Part shown: piece after piece, positions 26,432-34,936 of the stretch
Position numbering within the stretch: the first letter of the stretch is position 1
Layout: each line of letters starts with the position of its first letter
Assembly (NCBI GenBank): GCA_965250265.1
Contig: CBDFNO010000011.1
Location: forward strand, 62,001-126,000
Reading direction: 5' to 3'
Origin: PRS1 sp965250265
GTDB taxonomy: Bacteria > Bacteroidota > Bacteroidia > Flavobacteriales > Flavobacteriaceae
Length of the DNA stretch: 64,000 bases
The notes under the pieces: generated by a model
Told to the model about the DNA's origin: nothing
What the model saw: only the letters and a program-made list of their open reading frames with translations
The model's database searches: none
Translations under genes and position numbers: made by a program

Positions 26432-28750
26432 ATGTCTGAGAAAGATAACCTGCCAAAAGCAGATGGAGAAAAAGAAGAAAAATCGACTGAAAATAAGCAA
26501 GCAGCTGTAGATATTGAAGCAGTTGTTGAAGAGAAAACAGATGCTATTTCTGAAGCTCAAGAAAAGATAATTTCTACTGATTCAGTAAGCCCTACAAACG
26601 GAATTGAAGCTGATAATGCTAAAATAGAAGACATTGTTGAAGTTGTAGAAAAAGTAAAGGACTCCATTGAAGAACCAACTGCTGAAATTGAAACCGTTTC
26701 AGAGAGTACTCCCGAAAATATTTCTGAAAACAAAAAAGACACTACATCAAAAGATAAGGATGAGCCTTTAAATGAAATAGAAGTCAAAAATGCTAAAGAA
26801 GCTGAAGACGAAGATAAAAATGACCATCCTAAAATTGAAGTTGAAGAAAAAGTAAAGGACTCCATTGAAGAACCAACTGCTGAAACTGAAGCCATTTCAG
26901 AGAGCACTCCCGAAAATATTTCTGAAAACAAAAAAGACACTACATCAAAAGATAAGGATGAGGCTTTAAATGAAATAGAAGCCAAAAATGCTAAAGAAGC
27001 TGAAGACGAAGATAAAAATGCTCATCCTAAAATTGAAGATAAAGACTACCATACCATGTCTATGGAGGATTTGGTAGATGAACTTGAAAAATTAGTCGAA
27101 AACGAAAAAATACAAATTATTAGATCTAAAGTAGATACTATAAAAAGCGAATTTTCGTCAAAATTTAGCTCACTATTAGAAGTAAAAAAGGCCGAATTTA
27201 TAGCTGAAGGCGGTAGTACAATTGATTTTTATTTTGATAGCCCCTTAAAAAAACGTTTTAATACTATTTTTAAAACCTATAGGGAGAAGCGTCAAGCTCA
27301 TTATAAAAATTTAGAAAAAAATTTAAAGGAAAATTTAGAAAATAGATTAGAAATAATAAATGAAATAAAAGGTTTAATTAATGTTGAAGAAAACATTAAT
27401 ACCACTTACAAACATTTTAAAGCCTTACAAGAAAGTTGGAGAAATGCTGGACCTATTCCACGAGATAAGTATAATACTGTTTGGAACAACTATCATCACC
27501 ATATTGAAATTTTTTATGATTTTTTACATTTAAATAGGGATTTAAGAGATTTAGATTTTAAACATAATTTAGAACAGAAAATCAAATTGATTGCGCGTGC
27601 CGAAGAATTGGCACAATATGATGATAGCAATAGAGCTTTTAGAGAACTTCAAGTATTACATAAAATTTGGAAAGAAGAACTTGGACCCGTTGGTAAAGAA
27701 CATCGCGAACTTATTTGGGAACAATTTAGTGCTGCGACAAAGTCGATACATGAAAAACGACAGGTATATTTTGGAGAATTAGATAAAGCTTACGAAAAAA
27801 ATCTTGAAGTAAAGCATGATATTATTGCGCAGATAGATGCTATAACTAAAGATGACACAAATAATCATTCTATCTGGCAAAAAAGAATTAGAAAAATTGA
27901 AGAATTACGCAAGCAATTCTTTAATGCAGGTAAAGTTCCTATTAAAGTAAACGAAGCCACTTGGGCGAAATTTAAAACAGCAGTAAGAGAATTTAATCAT
28001 AAGAAAAATGCGTTTTATAAAGGATTAAAAAAAGATCAATACGAAAATCTGCAAAAAAAGTTGGCACTTATTAAAATTGCAGATGAAAACAAAGACAATA
28101 CAGACTTTGAAACTACAACTCCTTTAATGAAGAAAATTCAAAGTGAGTGGAAAAATATTGGTCACGTTCCAAGAAAAGATAGTGATAAAATTTGGAAACA
28201 ATTTAAGGCGGCTTGTAATCATTATTTTAATAAATTTCATGATGTACAAAATGAATCTAATAAAGAAGAAGTTGACGCTTTAGAAAAAAAGGTAGCACTG
28301 CTGGAAAAGCTTAAAACTATTGATGTTTCTGGTGATGTTGAAACTAATTTGGCACTTATAAAAGAGTACGTAGCAACTTGGAAAACATTAGGTAGAGTCC
28401 CTTATAACAAGCGTTTTATTAATGGAAAATTTAACAAAGCTATTGATGGTTTATTTAACAAACTAGATATAAGCAAAGATGAAACAGAGCTCTTAAAATA
28501 CGATAATAAATTAGAGTCATTAGCAAATACTTCCGATAAGAGACTATTAGATAATGAACATAATTTTTTACGCAAAAAAATAGATGATATCAAAGCAGAA
28601 ATTATTCAATTGGAAAATAACCTTCAGTTTTTCTCTAACGTTGAAGACGATAATCCTTTAGTAAAAGACGTCCATAAAAATATAGAAAAGCATAAAACCG
28701 AATTAACTACTTGGGAAAGTAAACTTAAAAAAATAAAGAAATTCTATTAA
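26432..28750 (+). CDS. DUF349-repeat coiled-coil protein with a duplicated acidic N-terminus
   Basis: The 772-residue protein has a highly acidic, low-complexity N-terminus (residues 1-205) followed by five DUF349 repeats. Each repeat carries a W-(K/R)-x-x-G-x-V/I-P signature: SWRNAGPIPRDKYNTVW, IWKEELGPVGKEHRELIW, QFFNAGKVPIKVNEATW, EWKNIGHVPRKDSDKIW and TWKTLGRVPYNKRFINGKF. A C-terminal coiled coil closes the protein. Its role is unknown; DUF349 proteins are thought to act as structural or nucleic-acid-associated scaffolds. The N-terminus holds a 66-residue tandem repeat encoded by a 198-bp duplication. The ATG at 26432 is chosen over the TTG at 26423. Confidence 0.85.
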   Translation: MSEKDNLPKADGEKEEKSTENKQAAVDIEAVVEEKTDAISEAQEKIISTDSVSPTNGIEADNAKIEDIVEVVEKVKDSIEEPTAEIETVSESTPENISENKKDTTSKDKDEPLNEIEVKNAKEAEDEDKNDHPKIEVEEKVKDSIEEPTAETEAISESTPENISENKKDTTSKDKDEALNEIEAKNAKEAEDEDKNAHPKIEDKDYHTMSMEDLVDELEKLVENEKIQIIRSKVDTIKSEFSSKFSSLLEVKKAEFIAEGGSTIDFYFDSPLKKRFNTIFKTYREKRQAHYKNLEKNLKENLENRLEIINEIKGLINVEENINTTYKHFKALQESWRNAGPIPRDKYNTVWNNYHHHIEIFYDFLHLNRDLRDLDFKHNLEQKIKLIARAEELAQYDDSNRAFRELQVLHKIWKEELGPVGKEHRELIWEQFSAATKSIHEKRQVYFGELDKAYEKNLEVKHDIIAQIDAITKDDTNNHSIWQKRIRKIEELRKQFFNAGKVPIKVNEATWAKFKTAVREFNHKKNAFYKGLKKDQYENLQKKLALIKIADENKDNTDFETTTPLMKKIQSEWKNIGHVPRKDSDKIWKQFKAACNHYFNKFHDVQNESNKEEVDALEKKVALLEKLKTIDVSGDVETNLALIKEYVATWKTLGRVPYNKRFINGKFNKAIDGLFNKLDISKDETELLKYDNKLESLANTSDKRLLDNEHNFLRKKIDDIKAEIIQLENNLQFFSNVEDDNPLVKDVHKNIEKHKTELTTWESKLKKIKKFY
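26648..27043 (+). repeat. 198-bp tandem duplication within the DUF349 gene
   Basis: Two direct copies of a 198-bp unit (26648-26845 and 26846-27043) encode 66-residue segments beginning EKVKDSIEEPTAE. They differ at only a handful of residues. The period is an exact multiple of three, so the reading frame is kept. Confidence 0.85.
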
Positions 28751-28909
28751 GCTCATCTTAACCTTCTATGATTGGCTGCAAAATCACCATTTTGTCCTCA
28801 TATTTTGTCTTTTTATTACTTCGTAATTCCACTATGAAGTGCAAAAAAGCCTTCATCTGATACCAAAAGCAAAAATTTTCGCCTGAATAAAAAAGGGTAA
28901 GATGAGCTT
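28749..28909. repeat. 161-bp element with 17-bp terminal inverted repeats
   Basis: AAGCTCATCTTAACCTT (28749-28765) and AAGGGTAAGATGAGCTT (28893-28909) are inverted copies with one mismatch. The left copy begins on the last bases of the DUF349 stop codon and the right copy is followed by T. It may be a long-range terminator or a miniature inverted-repeat element; no target-site duplication is clear. The rest of the 350-base gap (to 29100) holds a second small hairpin, ATCCTAC (28922-28928) with GTAGGAT (28943-28949), and no gene. Confidence 0.55.
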
Positions 28910-29100
28910 TTTAAAAATCAAATCCTACCCGTAAAATTACAAGTAGGATGTTGACTTCTAACTAAACTAAATAAAACTTAATTCTAATCTAATACCATAT
29001 AGATCAAAATTTTTGTAACTCACAGCGAGTGCTGCGTTTTATAATAGATATTGTATATACGTAACAGACTATGTAAGTAGATGTTTTTATTAAAAAATAA

Positions 29101-29874
29101 TTACAAGCCTTTAGCTTCTTCCCAAAACACATCCATTTCGGCTAACGTCATTTCACTTAATGTTTTATTTAAAGTTTTGGCTTTGCTTTCCAGATATTGA
29201 AATCGTTTTGAAAATTTTTTATTTGTAGACTCTAAAGCATTTTCTGGATTAATGTTTAAAAACCTAGCATAATTAACCATAGAAAACAAAACATCTCCAA
29301 ACTCCTGTTCTATGCTTTCCTGATTTCCACTTTTTACTTCATCTTTAAATTCCTGCAACTCCTCCTCTACCTTTTCCCAAACTTGGTGTGATTCTTCCCA
29401 GTCAAAACCAACACCAGCAACCTTTTCTTGTATACGACTTGCTTTAACAAGTGCAGGCAAACTTTTTGGCACTCCTTCCAAAACACTGGTTTTTCCTTCT
29501 TTAAGTTTTAGTTTCTCCCAATTTTGTTTTACCTCAGCTTCATCCTTAACTTTTACATCTCCATAAATATGAGGATGCCTACTTATTAGTTTTTCGCAAA
29601 TTGAGTTGGCAACATCTGCAATATCAAAATCGTTGGTTTCACTGCCAATTTTTGCATAAAAAACAATATGTAATAACAGATCGCCCAATTCCTTTTTTAC
29701 TTCTTGTAAATCGTTGTCGAGTATAGCATCTCCAAGTTCGTACGTTTCTTCTATAGTTAAATGACGTAAAGATTTTAAAGTTTGTTTTTTATCCCAAGGA
29801 CATTGCTCGCGCAACTCGTCCATAACAGTTAATAAGCGATCAAAAGCTTGGAGTTGGTCTTTTCTGGAGTTCAT
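29101..29874 (-). CDS. mazG: Nucleoside triphosphate pyrophosphohydrolase
   Basis: The 257-residue enzyme has two MazG modules, as in the E. coli enzyme, that hydrolyse (d)NTPs to NMP and pyrophosphate. The magnesium-binding EExxE-x(n)-ExxD pattern is seen in the first module (TIEETYELGDAI ... VKKELGDLLLHI) and in the second (EEELQEFKDEV ... EQEFGDVLFSM). It lies on the minus strand between the inverted-repeat region and the palindrome beyond the XRE gene. Confidence 0.93.
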   Translation of the reverse strand: MNSRKDQLQAFDRLLTVMDELREQCPWDKKQTLKSLRHLTIEETYELGDAILDNDLQEVKKELGDLLLHIVFYAKIGSETNDFDIADVANSICEKLISRHPHIYGDVKVKDEAEVKQNWEKLKLKEGKTSVLEGVPKSLPALVKASRIQEKVAGVGFDWEESHQVWEKVEEELQEFKDEVKSGNQESIEQEFGDVLFSMVNYARFLNINPENALESTNKKFSKRFQYLESKAKTLNKTLSEMTLAEMDVFWEEAKGL

Positions 29875-29940
29875 TTAAGTGTTAATTATTAACAGTAAAA
29901 ATAAACTTTTTATATGAAGAATTTTAAGAGAAAAAATAAA

Positions 29941-30083
29941 GTTACGCTTATCGGTCTAGTATAAGAATTGTGCGGTTTTGTGTGCGAGGATTTTTCGAAG
30001 GAAAAAATCAGACATAACAAAATTGCACAACTCTTTGATTAAGTATTAATCTACTCATTATTATTATACGTTGTTATATGACG
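29941..30083 (-). repeat. Large imperfect palindrome A, attC-like, after the XRE gene
   Basis: The inner arms run 29965-29995 and 30002-30033 around a 6-base centre; each is about 30 bases and mostly complementary (TTGTGCGGTTTTGTGTGCG against CATAACAAAATTGCACAA). Read in the direction of the XRE gene, the element opens with TAACAACGTATAAT about 14 bases after the stop and closes with TTATACTAGACCGATAAGCG. The same end pattern occurs at palindromes B (43.4 kb) and C (53.3 kb). Confidence 0.6.
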
Positions 30084-30087
30084 TTTT

Positions 30088-30690
30088 TTATTTCAAAAAA
30101 GGGATTGCAGGTACATATTTATTCTTTAATCCTCTTTGACTTCTTCTTATATTCAGAAAAATCAATAGTAGATTAAAAAAGTATAGAGCTATTACCACTA
30201 TTCCTGCTATTGATAATTCAAATACTAAACCAGGAAAAGAATTTAAGATATTGAAATTAAATGGTATAAAAACTCCTTTTGATGCTACCATTATTACTAT
30301 ATAAAGTGTTAAAGTCCAAGTTATCTGAAAACTAATTATTTTTCTGCCAGTATCATCCACATATTTTATCTTTTCCCTCTTTAAAATCCACATAACAAGT
30401 GGAATTATAATTCCTAGTAAGGGTTGAATTAGGACACTGATAGAACTTAAATTTAATAGAGTCAAATATCCTTTGTCCTCAATATCTGTCCATTCCAAAA
30501 GGTCGTCTGGCGTTACACCAAGAGCTTGTGTTAATTTAATCAATGTATCTCCTCTCGGTATTGATTCGCCTTTTTCAATTCGCTGAATTGTTCGTAGACT
30601 TAATTTTGATTCTTCTGAAAGTTGCTCTTGAGAAAATCCTTTTCGGTTTCTTAGGTCTTTGATTTTAATTGCTAAGTTCTGATTATTCAT
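30088..30690 (-). CDS. XRE-family regulator fused to a DUF4870 membrane domain
   Basis: The 200-residue protein begins with a Cro/CI-type helix-turn-helix (residues 6-60, RKGFSQEQLSEESKLSLRTI then RIEKGESIPRGDTLIKL). It continues with a DUF4870-like domain of about four membrane helices (residues 70-185, LIQPLLGIIIPLVMWILKR). This is a membrane-tethered repressor-like protein; its signal is unknown. It is an isolated minus-strand gene with a candidate operator upstream and the attC-like palindrome A just downstream. Confidence 0.82.
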   Translation of the reverse strand: MNNQNLAIKIKDLRNRKGFSQEQLSEESKLSLRTIQRIEKGESIPRGDTLIKLTQALGVTPDDLLEWTDIEDKGYLTLLNLSSISVLIQPLLGIIIPLVMWILKREKIKYVDDTGRKIISFQITWTLTLYIVIMVASKGVFIPFNFNILNSFPGLVFELSIAGIVVIALYFFNLLLIFLNIRRSQRGLKNKYVPAIPFLK

Positions 30691-30749
30691 TTTAATATTT
30701 TTTAATGATTACTCAGCAAAGATATTTTGAAGTTGGTTTGATTGTTGCG

Positions 30750-30774
30750 TCATTATTATGTCAATATTATGACA
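30750..30774 (-). promoter_or_regulatory. Candidate operator of the XRE gene
   Basis: TGTCA-ATATTA-TGACA (30759-30774) is a perfect inverted repeat with a 6-base spacer. A further GTCA half-site lies 6 bases to the left, giving three evenly spaced half-sites. It sits about 60 bases upstream of the XRE start codon, as expected for autoregulation. Confidence 0.45.
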
Positions 30775-30907
30775 TTTCTGCCATCGTTTGGCGTAAATGC
30801 CATATAATGCTTTGATATGAACTTTTTTAATTGTCTATAAGACGATAATTCGACTAACTCAGCATGAATAAGTGAAGTTATAATTTTATAGTCTAAAACT
30901 CAATAGT

Positions 30908-30925
30908 TTAAAAGTTAACTTTTAA
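30908..30925 (-). terminator. Short palindrome after the nitronate monooxygenase gene
   Basis: TTAAAAGTTAACTTTTAA is a perfect 18-bp palindrome that starts 5 bases after the minus-strand stop. As a hairpin it has a 7-bp A/T-rich stem, so termination would be weak. The remaining gap up to the XRE gene holds the operator described separately and no coding sequence. Confidence 0.35.
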
Positions 30926-30930
30926 TAATT

Positions 30931-31872
30931 TTATAAACTAGAAACCTCAAGTTTAGCTTCCTCAAACTCGGCAATAATTTCAGTAACAATATCAGCTACT
31001 GGTTTAATATTATGTATCAATCCCGAGACTTGCCCAATTTCTAATTCGCCATTGTCAAGATCACCTTCAAACATACCTTGTTTTGCTCTTGCTCTTCCTA
31101 ACAACTCTTTAAGCTGTTCAGGAGTTGGTGCTGTTTTATAGAGTTCCTGTACTTCCTGGAAAAATTTATTTTTCATCATCCTAACAGGAGCCAATTCTTT
31201 TAAAGTTAATTGAGTATCACCTTCTTTAGATTCTACAACAAACTGCTTAAAAGCTTGATGTGCTGACGATTCTTCACTGGTTACAAAACGACTACCTATT
31301 TGTACACCATCTGCTCCTAAAACCATAGTTGCTAACATAGCTTTTCCTGTAGCAATGCCTCCAGCTGCAATTAATGGAATTTTAATATGGTCCCTTACCA
31401 TAGGTATCAATGTAAGTGTTGTAGTTTCGTCTCTTCCGTTATGTCCTCCTGCTTCAAACCCTTCAGCAACTACAGCATCTACTCCAGCATCTTGCGCTTT
31501 TAAGGCAAACTTTACGCTACTTACCACATGAACAACCGTTATGCCCTTATCCTTTAGCCATTTGGTCCAGGTCTTTGGGTTTCCGGCAGATGTAAATACA
31601 ATCTTAACATCTTCATCAAAAATAATATCCATAATATCTTCAATCTTTGGATACAACATTGGTACGTTTACACCAAAAGGTTTATTGGTTGCCTTTTTAC
31701 ACTTTTGAATATGTTCCCGAAGCACTTCAGGATACATGGATCCTGCTCCAATGAGCCCTAGTATTCCAGCATTGCTTGATGCTGAGGCTAATCGCCAACC
31801 ACTATTCCAAACCATTCCTGCTTGAATAATTGGATATTGAATATTAAAAAGTTTGGTGATACTATTGTTCAT
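30931..31872 (-). CDS. Nitronate monooxygenase-like FMN enzyme
   Basis: The 313-residue TIM-barrel flavoprotein has the family motifs NIQYPIIQAGMVW at the N-terminus, VVAEGFEAGGHNGRDE with the active-site histidine, and IAAGGIATGKAMLATMVLGADGVQIGSRF for FMN phosphate binding. Nitronate monooxygenases oxidise alkyl nitronates. The closely related enoyl-ACP reductase FabK shares the fold, and I cannot separate the two by eye. Its ATG follows the stop of the subtilisin gene with no gap (TAAATG), so the two are co-transcribed. Confidence 0.85.
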   Translation of the reverse strand: MNNSITKLFNIQYPIIQAGMVWNSGWRLASASSNAGILGLIGAGSMYPEVLREHIQKCKKATNKPFGVNVPMLYPKIEDIMDIIFDEDVKIVFTSAGNPKTWTKWLKDKGITVVHVVSSVKFALKAQDAGVDAVVAEGFEAGGHNGRDETTTLTLIPMVRDHIKIPLIAAGGIATGKAMLATMVLGADGVQIGSRFVTSEESSAHQAFKQFVVESKEGDTQLTLKELAPVRMMKNKFFQEVQELYKTAPTPEQLKELLGRARAKQGMFEGDLDNGELEIGQVSGLIHNIKPVADIVTEIIAEFEEAKLEVSSL

Positions 31873-33486
31873 TTACTCTTTAATAAGTTTAAATGTGTTT
31901 GAAATACCATTTGAGTGTTGAAGCTTTGTGATATAAATTCCGTTTGATAAACCTCCTAAATTTACAACTTTCTTATTTTTATAGATAGTAGCATTAAAAA
32001 CTAGTTTTCCAAGAATATCATACAATCTTAAAGTGGCTGTTTCTATATCCTTTGGAAACACAATTTGTAAATTATCTTGTACTGGATTCGGAAATATTTT
32101 GAATTCGTTTAACATTTCAGATTCAGCAAATATTGCAGCATCTAAAGCTGCTTGCAGGTCTGGAATACCATAACCCAAGAAATAATCTGGTGTTGAGTAT
32201 TGCGACCCAGATTCTCTAACGAGTTGTATTATTTCGGCATTTGTTTTATTCGGTAAAGCTTGCCATAAACAGGTCACACCACCAGCCATAATAGGTGAGC
32301 TAAAAGAAGTCCCACTGTTTTGAACAATATTATTATTTTCATCAATTACGTAACTACTCGATCCACGAGCGACAACATCTGGTTTTTGAGTTGGCTGTAT
32401 TACACTTCCTTGTGAACTGAAAAGAGCATAAATCCCTCCTGAATCAACTGCTCCAACAGATAGAACTCCAGCTGCATCAGAAGGTGCTCCAACGATTAAC
32501 CATGGATTATTTCCTGAATTTCCAGCTGAATTCACCAATAACATCCCTTTTTCGAAAGCAATATTAGCGCCTCTAGTTATAAATGCAGTATTTCCGTCCA
32601 TATCAGCAGTTGTATAACTGTAATTTGAATTATCGTATGTTGTATAACCTAAAGAGGTGTTAATCACATCTACTCCTAAACTATCAGCACGTTCGGCTGC
32701 TTCCACCCAATAACTTTCTTCTACAGGATTTTCATTTGGTGCATTTTCTGTTATAAACAAATAATAACCAGCATCTGGAGCAGTACCTACAAATTGGTTT
32801 TCGATATAACCAGCCATAGTGCTTAATACTCTTGTGCCATGACTACTTGTAGTCCCTGTATAAACATCAGTATCTCTATTTACAAAATCGTAAGCGCCTA
32901 ATAAGTTTCCAGCATCTCTTAAGCGCTGAAATCCGGCCATTGTATTTACATTAGGAAATCCAGCATCTAAAACAGCCACTACCATTCCTGTTCCTGTATA
33001 ATCCAGCACGTGTAAATTATCGGCATTTATCATTTCAACCTGATTTTGGGTATTCCCATAGACAAAGATTGTTTGAGCCTCTTCAATTTCAAACTTATTT
33101 TTTACTTCGAAACTCCTAGATGAATTTAAACTTTGATCAGCAAACTCTATATGATCGACAAAGCTTTCAACAAGCAAATTATTAATATCCGTTTCGCTTC
33201 CTCTAATATGCACAGCATTAAACCATTTTGATTTAGCCATTACAGTAATTCCAGTCGCACTTTTTAATTGTGAAATATAGGATTCATCAACAGGAACATC
33301 TCTAAAATCTATAACAATGCTATGATTATTTTTTCTATCAATAGCATCTTGTGTAAGAATAGTTATAGGATTAGCAAATGCGTTTGCAACATTGGCTTTG
33401 GCGTTTAAATATACCCATGCATCTTCTTGAGTAAAAGCAAAAAATTGAAAGAAAATAAGACTGATAAAAAGTAATTTCTTCTTCAT
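31873..33486 (-). CDS. Subtilisin-family (S8) serine protease exported by T9SS
   Basis: The 537-residue preproprotein has a signal peptide (LLFISLIFFQFFAFTQ), a pro-region (to about residue 150) and an S8 catalytic domain. The triad is D174 in VVAVLDAGF, H216 in SSHGTRV and S394 in NSGTSFSSPIMAG, with the oxyanion N323 in SAGNSGNN. The C-terminal 78 residues are a type A T9SS sorting domain (EFKIFPNPVQDNLQIVFP ... KLIKE). It is therefore translocated across the outer membrane and released or surface-anchored. It is directly followed by the nitronate monooxygenase-like gene. Confidence 0.93.
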   Translation of the reverse strand: MKKKLLFISLIFFQFFAFTQEDAWVYLNAKANVANAFANPITILTQDAIDRKNNHSIVIDFRDVPVDESYISQLKSATGITVMAKSKWFNAVHIRGSETDINNLLVESFVDHIEFADQSLNSSRSFEVKNKFEIEEAQTIFVYGNTQNQVEMINADNLHVLDYTGTGMVVAVLDAGFPNVNTMAGFQRLRDAGNLLGAYDFVNRDTDVYTGTTSSHGTRVLSTMAGYIENQFVGTAPDAGYYLFITENAPNENPVEESYWVEAAERADSLGVDVINTSLGYTTYDNSNYSYTTADMDGNTAFITRGANIAFEKGMLLVNSAGNSGNNPWLIVGAPSDAAGVLSVGAVDSGGIYALFSSQGSVIQPTQKPDVVARGSSSYVIDENNNIVQNSGTSFSSPIMAGGVTCLWQALPNKTNAEIIQLVRESGSQYSTPDYFLGYGIPDLQAALDAAIFAESEMLNEFKIFPNPVQDNLQIVFPKDIETATLRLYDILGKLVFNATIYKNKKVVNLGGLSNGIYITKLQHSNGISNTFKLIKE

Positions 33487-33564
33487 AACATTAGATTTGG
33501 TTCTACACTCTATACACCTAGCCTTTCGGAGTTTTTACTCTTTCTTTTCTCCTTTATCATCGTT

Positions 33565-33604
33565 AAAATTTTAAACCGTAGCTAAAGCTATGCTTGAAAA
33601 TTTT
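33565..33604 (-). promoter_or_regulatory. Hairpin in the leader of the subtilisin gene
   Basis: AAAATTTT at both ends and the CGTAGC/GCTATG core form a 40-base hairpin in the 185-base gap between mnmA and the subtilisin gene. It could be the mnmA terminator or part of the protease leader. Between it and the protease ATG lies CTCCGAAAGGCTAGGTG on the minus strand. No tRNA or ORF was recognised in this gap. Confidence 0.35.
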
Positions 33605-33671
33605 GCCTTGCTAAAGAAAAAAATAAATTCATAAAATTCACCTAAATACTAAATCTATCGAGTATTGCAAG

Positions 33672-34859
33672 TTAAGAAATTACTCCCGAACCAACTAATT
33701 CGTCATCTAAATACCATGCTACAAACTGTCCTTCGGTAATTGCAGATTGTGGTTTGTCGAAAGTTACATATAAGCCACTATCTACCTTATGAAGCTTTGC
33801 TTTTTGCAAAGGTTGACGATAACGAATTCTTGCTATAACATCCATAGTTTCATCAATCTTTATTGCTAAATCTTCACGAATCCAATGCAATTCTGCATTT
33901 GTTACAAATAACGCACTTTTGTAAAGTCCTGGATGTGATTTCCCTTGTCCTGTATATATAACATTCTCATCTACATTTGTGTCAATAACAAACAATGGCT
34001 CTTCAGTTCCCCCAACAGCTAATCCTTTACGTTGTCCTTTTGTAAAATAATGAGCACCTTGGTGTTTGCCAACAATTTTACCATCATCTAGAGAATATGT
34101 TAATTTTCTTGATGAATACTGAAGCTTTTCTTCTTCCGATTTAAAATCAGGAACGCCTTGTTTATATATCACATTATCATTTGAAACTTCAACAATAACG
34201 CCCTCTTTTGGTTTTAACTGTTGTTGTAAAAAATCTGGCAGTTTAACTTTACCAATAAAACACAAGCCTTGTGAATCCTTTTTATCAGCAGTAATAAGGT
34301 CTAATTTTGTGGCTATTTCTCTAACTTCTGGTTTTGAAAGCTCACCTATTGGAAATAATGTTTTTGCTAATTGCTCTTGAGACAATTGACAAAGAAAATA
34401 TGATTGGTCTTTATTGTCATCTTTTCCTGTTAATAATTGAAAGATGTCTTTATCATCTTTATTAATAATTCCTTTTCTGCAATAGTGCCCTGTCGCAACA
34501 AAATCAGCTCCTAATTCCAGAGCAATTTTCATAAATACATTAAACTTTATTTCACGATTACAAAGCACATCAGGATTTGGAGTTCTCCCTCTTTCGTACT
34601 CATTAAACATATAATCTACAATACGTTCTTTGTATTGTTTACTTAAATCTACCGTTTGAAAAGGTATGCCTAATTTCTCAGCAACTAGCATAGCATCATT
34701 ACTATCATCTAACCAAGGACACTCATCAGAAATTGTCACAGAATCGTCGTGCCAATTTTTCATGAACAAGCCAATCACTTCATAACCTTGCTGCTTTAAT
34801 AAATAAGCTGCAACGCTAGAATCTACTCCACCTGAAAGTCCGACAATTACTCTTTTCAT
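33672..34859 (-). CDS. mnmA: tRNA-specific 2-thiouridylase
   Basis: The 395-residue enzyme puts sulfur on U34 of tRNAs for Lys, Glu and Gln, using ATP and a persulfide relay. The ATP-pyrophosphatase loop GLSGGVDSSVAAYLL is at the N-terminus. The two catalytic cysteines are C100 in DVLCNREIKFN and the one in DSQGLCFIGK (about 201). The C-terminal central and beta-barrel domains are complete. It is a monocistronic minus-strand gene, separated from the MORN-like gene by a terminator. Confidence 0.96.
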   Translation of the reverse strand: MKRVIVGLSGGVDSSVAAYLLKQQGYEVIGLFMKNWHDDSVTISDECPWLDDSNDAMLVAEKLGIPFQTVDLSKQYKERIVDYMFNEYERGRTPNPDVLCNREIKFNVFMKIALELGADFVATGHYCRKGIINKDDKDIFQLLTGKDDNKDQSYFLCQLSQEQLAKTLFPIGELSKPEVREIATKLDLITADKKDSQGLCFIGKVKLPDFLQQQLKPKEGVIVEVSNDNVIYKQGVPDFKSEEEKLQYSSRKLTYSLDDGKIVGKHQGAHYFTKGQRKGLAVGGTEEPLFVIDTNVDENVIYTGQGKSHPGLYKSALFVTNAELHWIREDLAIKIDETMDVIARIRYRQPLQKAKLHKVDSGLYVTFDKPQSAITEGQFVAWYLDDELVGSGVIS

Positions 34860-34876
34860 TTTGCAAATTTACAAAT

Positions 34877-34903
34877 AAAAAAAGGTAACATTAATATGCT
34901 ACC
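34877..34903 (-). terminator. Terminator of the MORN-like gene
   Basis: On the minus strand GGTAgCAT and ATGtTACC pair around a 4-base loop, and the stem is followed by a run of seven T. It separates the MORN-like gene from mnmA. Confidence 0.6.
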
Positions 34904-34936
34904 ATTTATAAAATTTATAACTATAATAAGTGTTCA

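Noticed and set aside
26557..26985. 142-residue serine-rich ORF on the minus strand inside the DUF349 gene
   Set aside because: It is the antisense shadow of the acidic tandem repeat; serine richness comes from reading GAA/TCT-type codons backwards.
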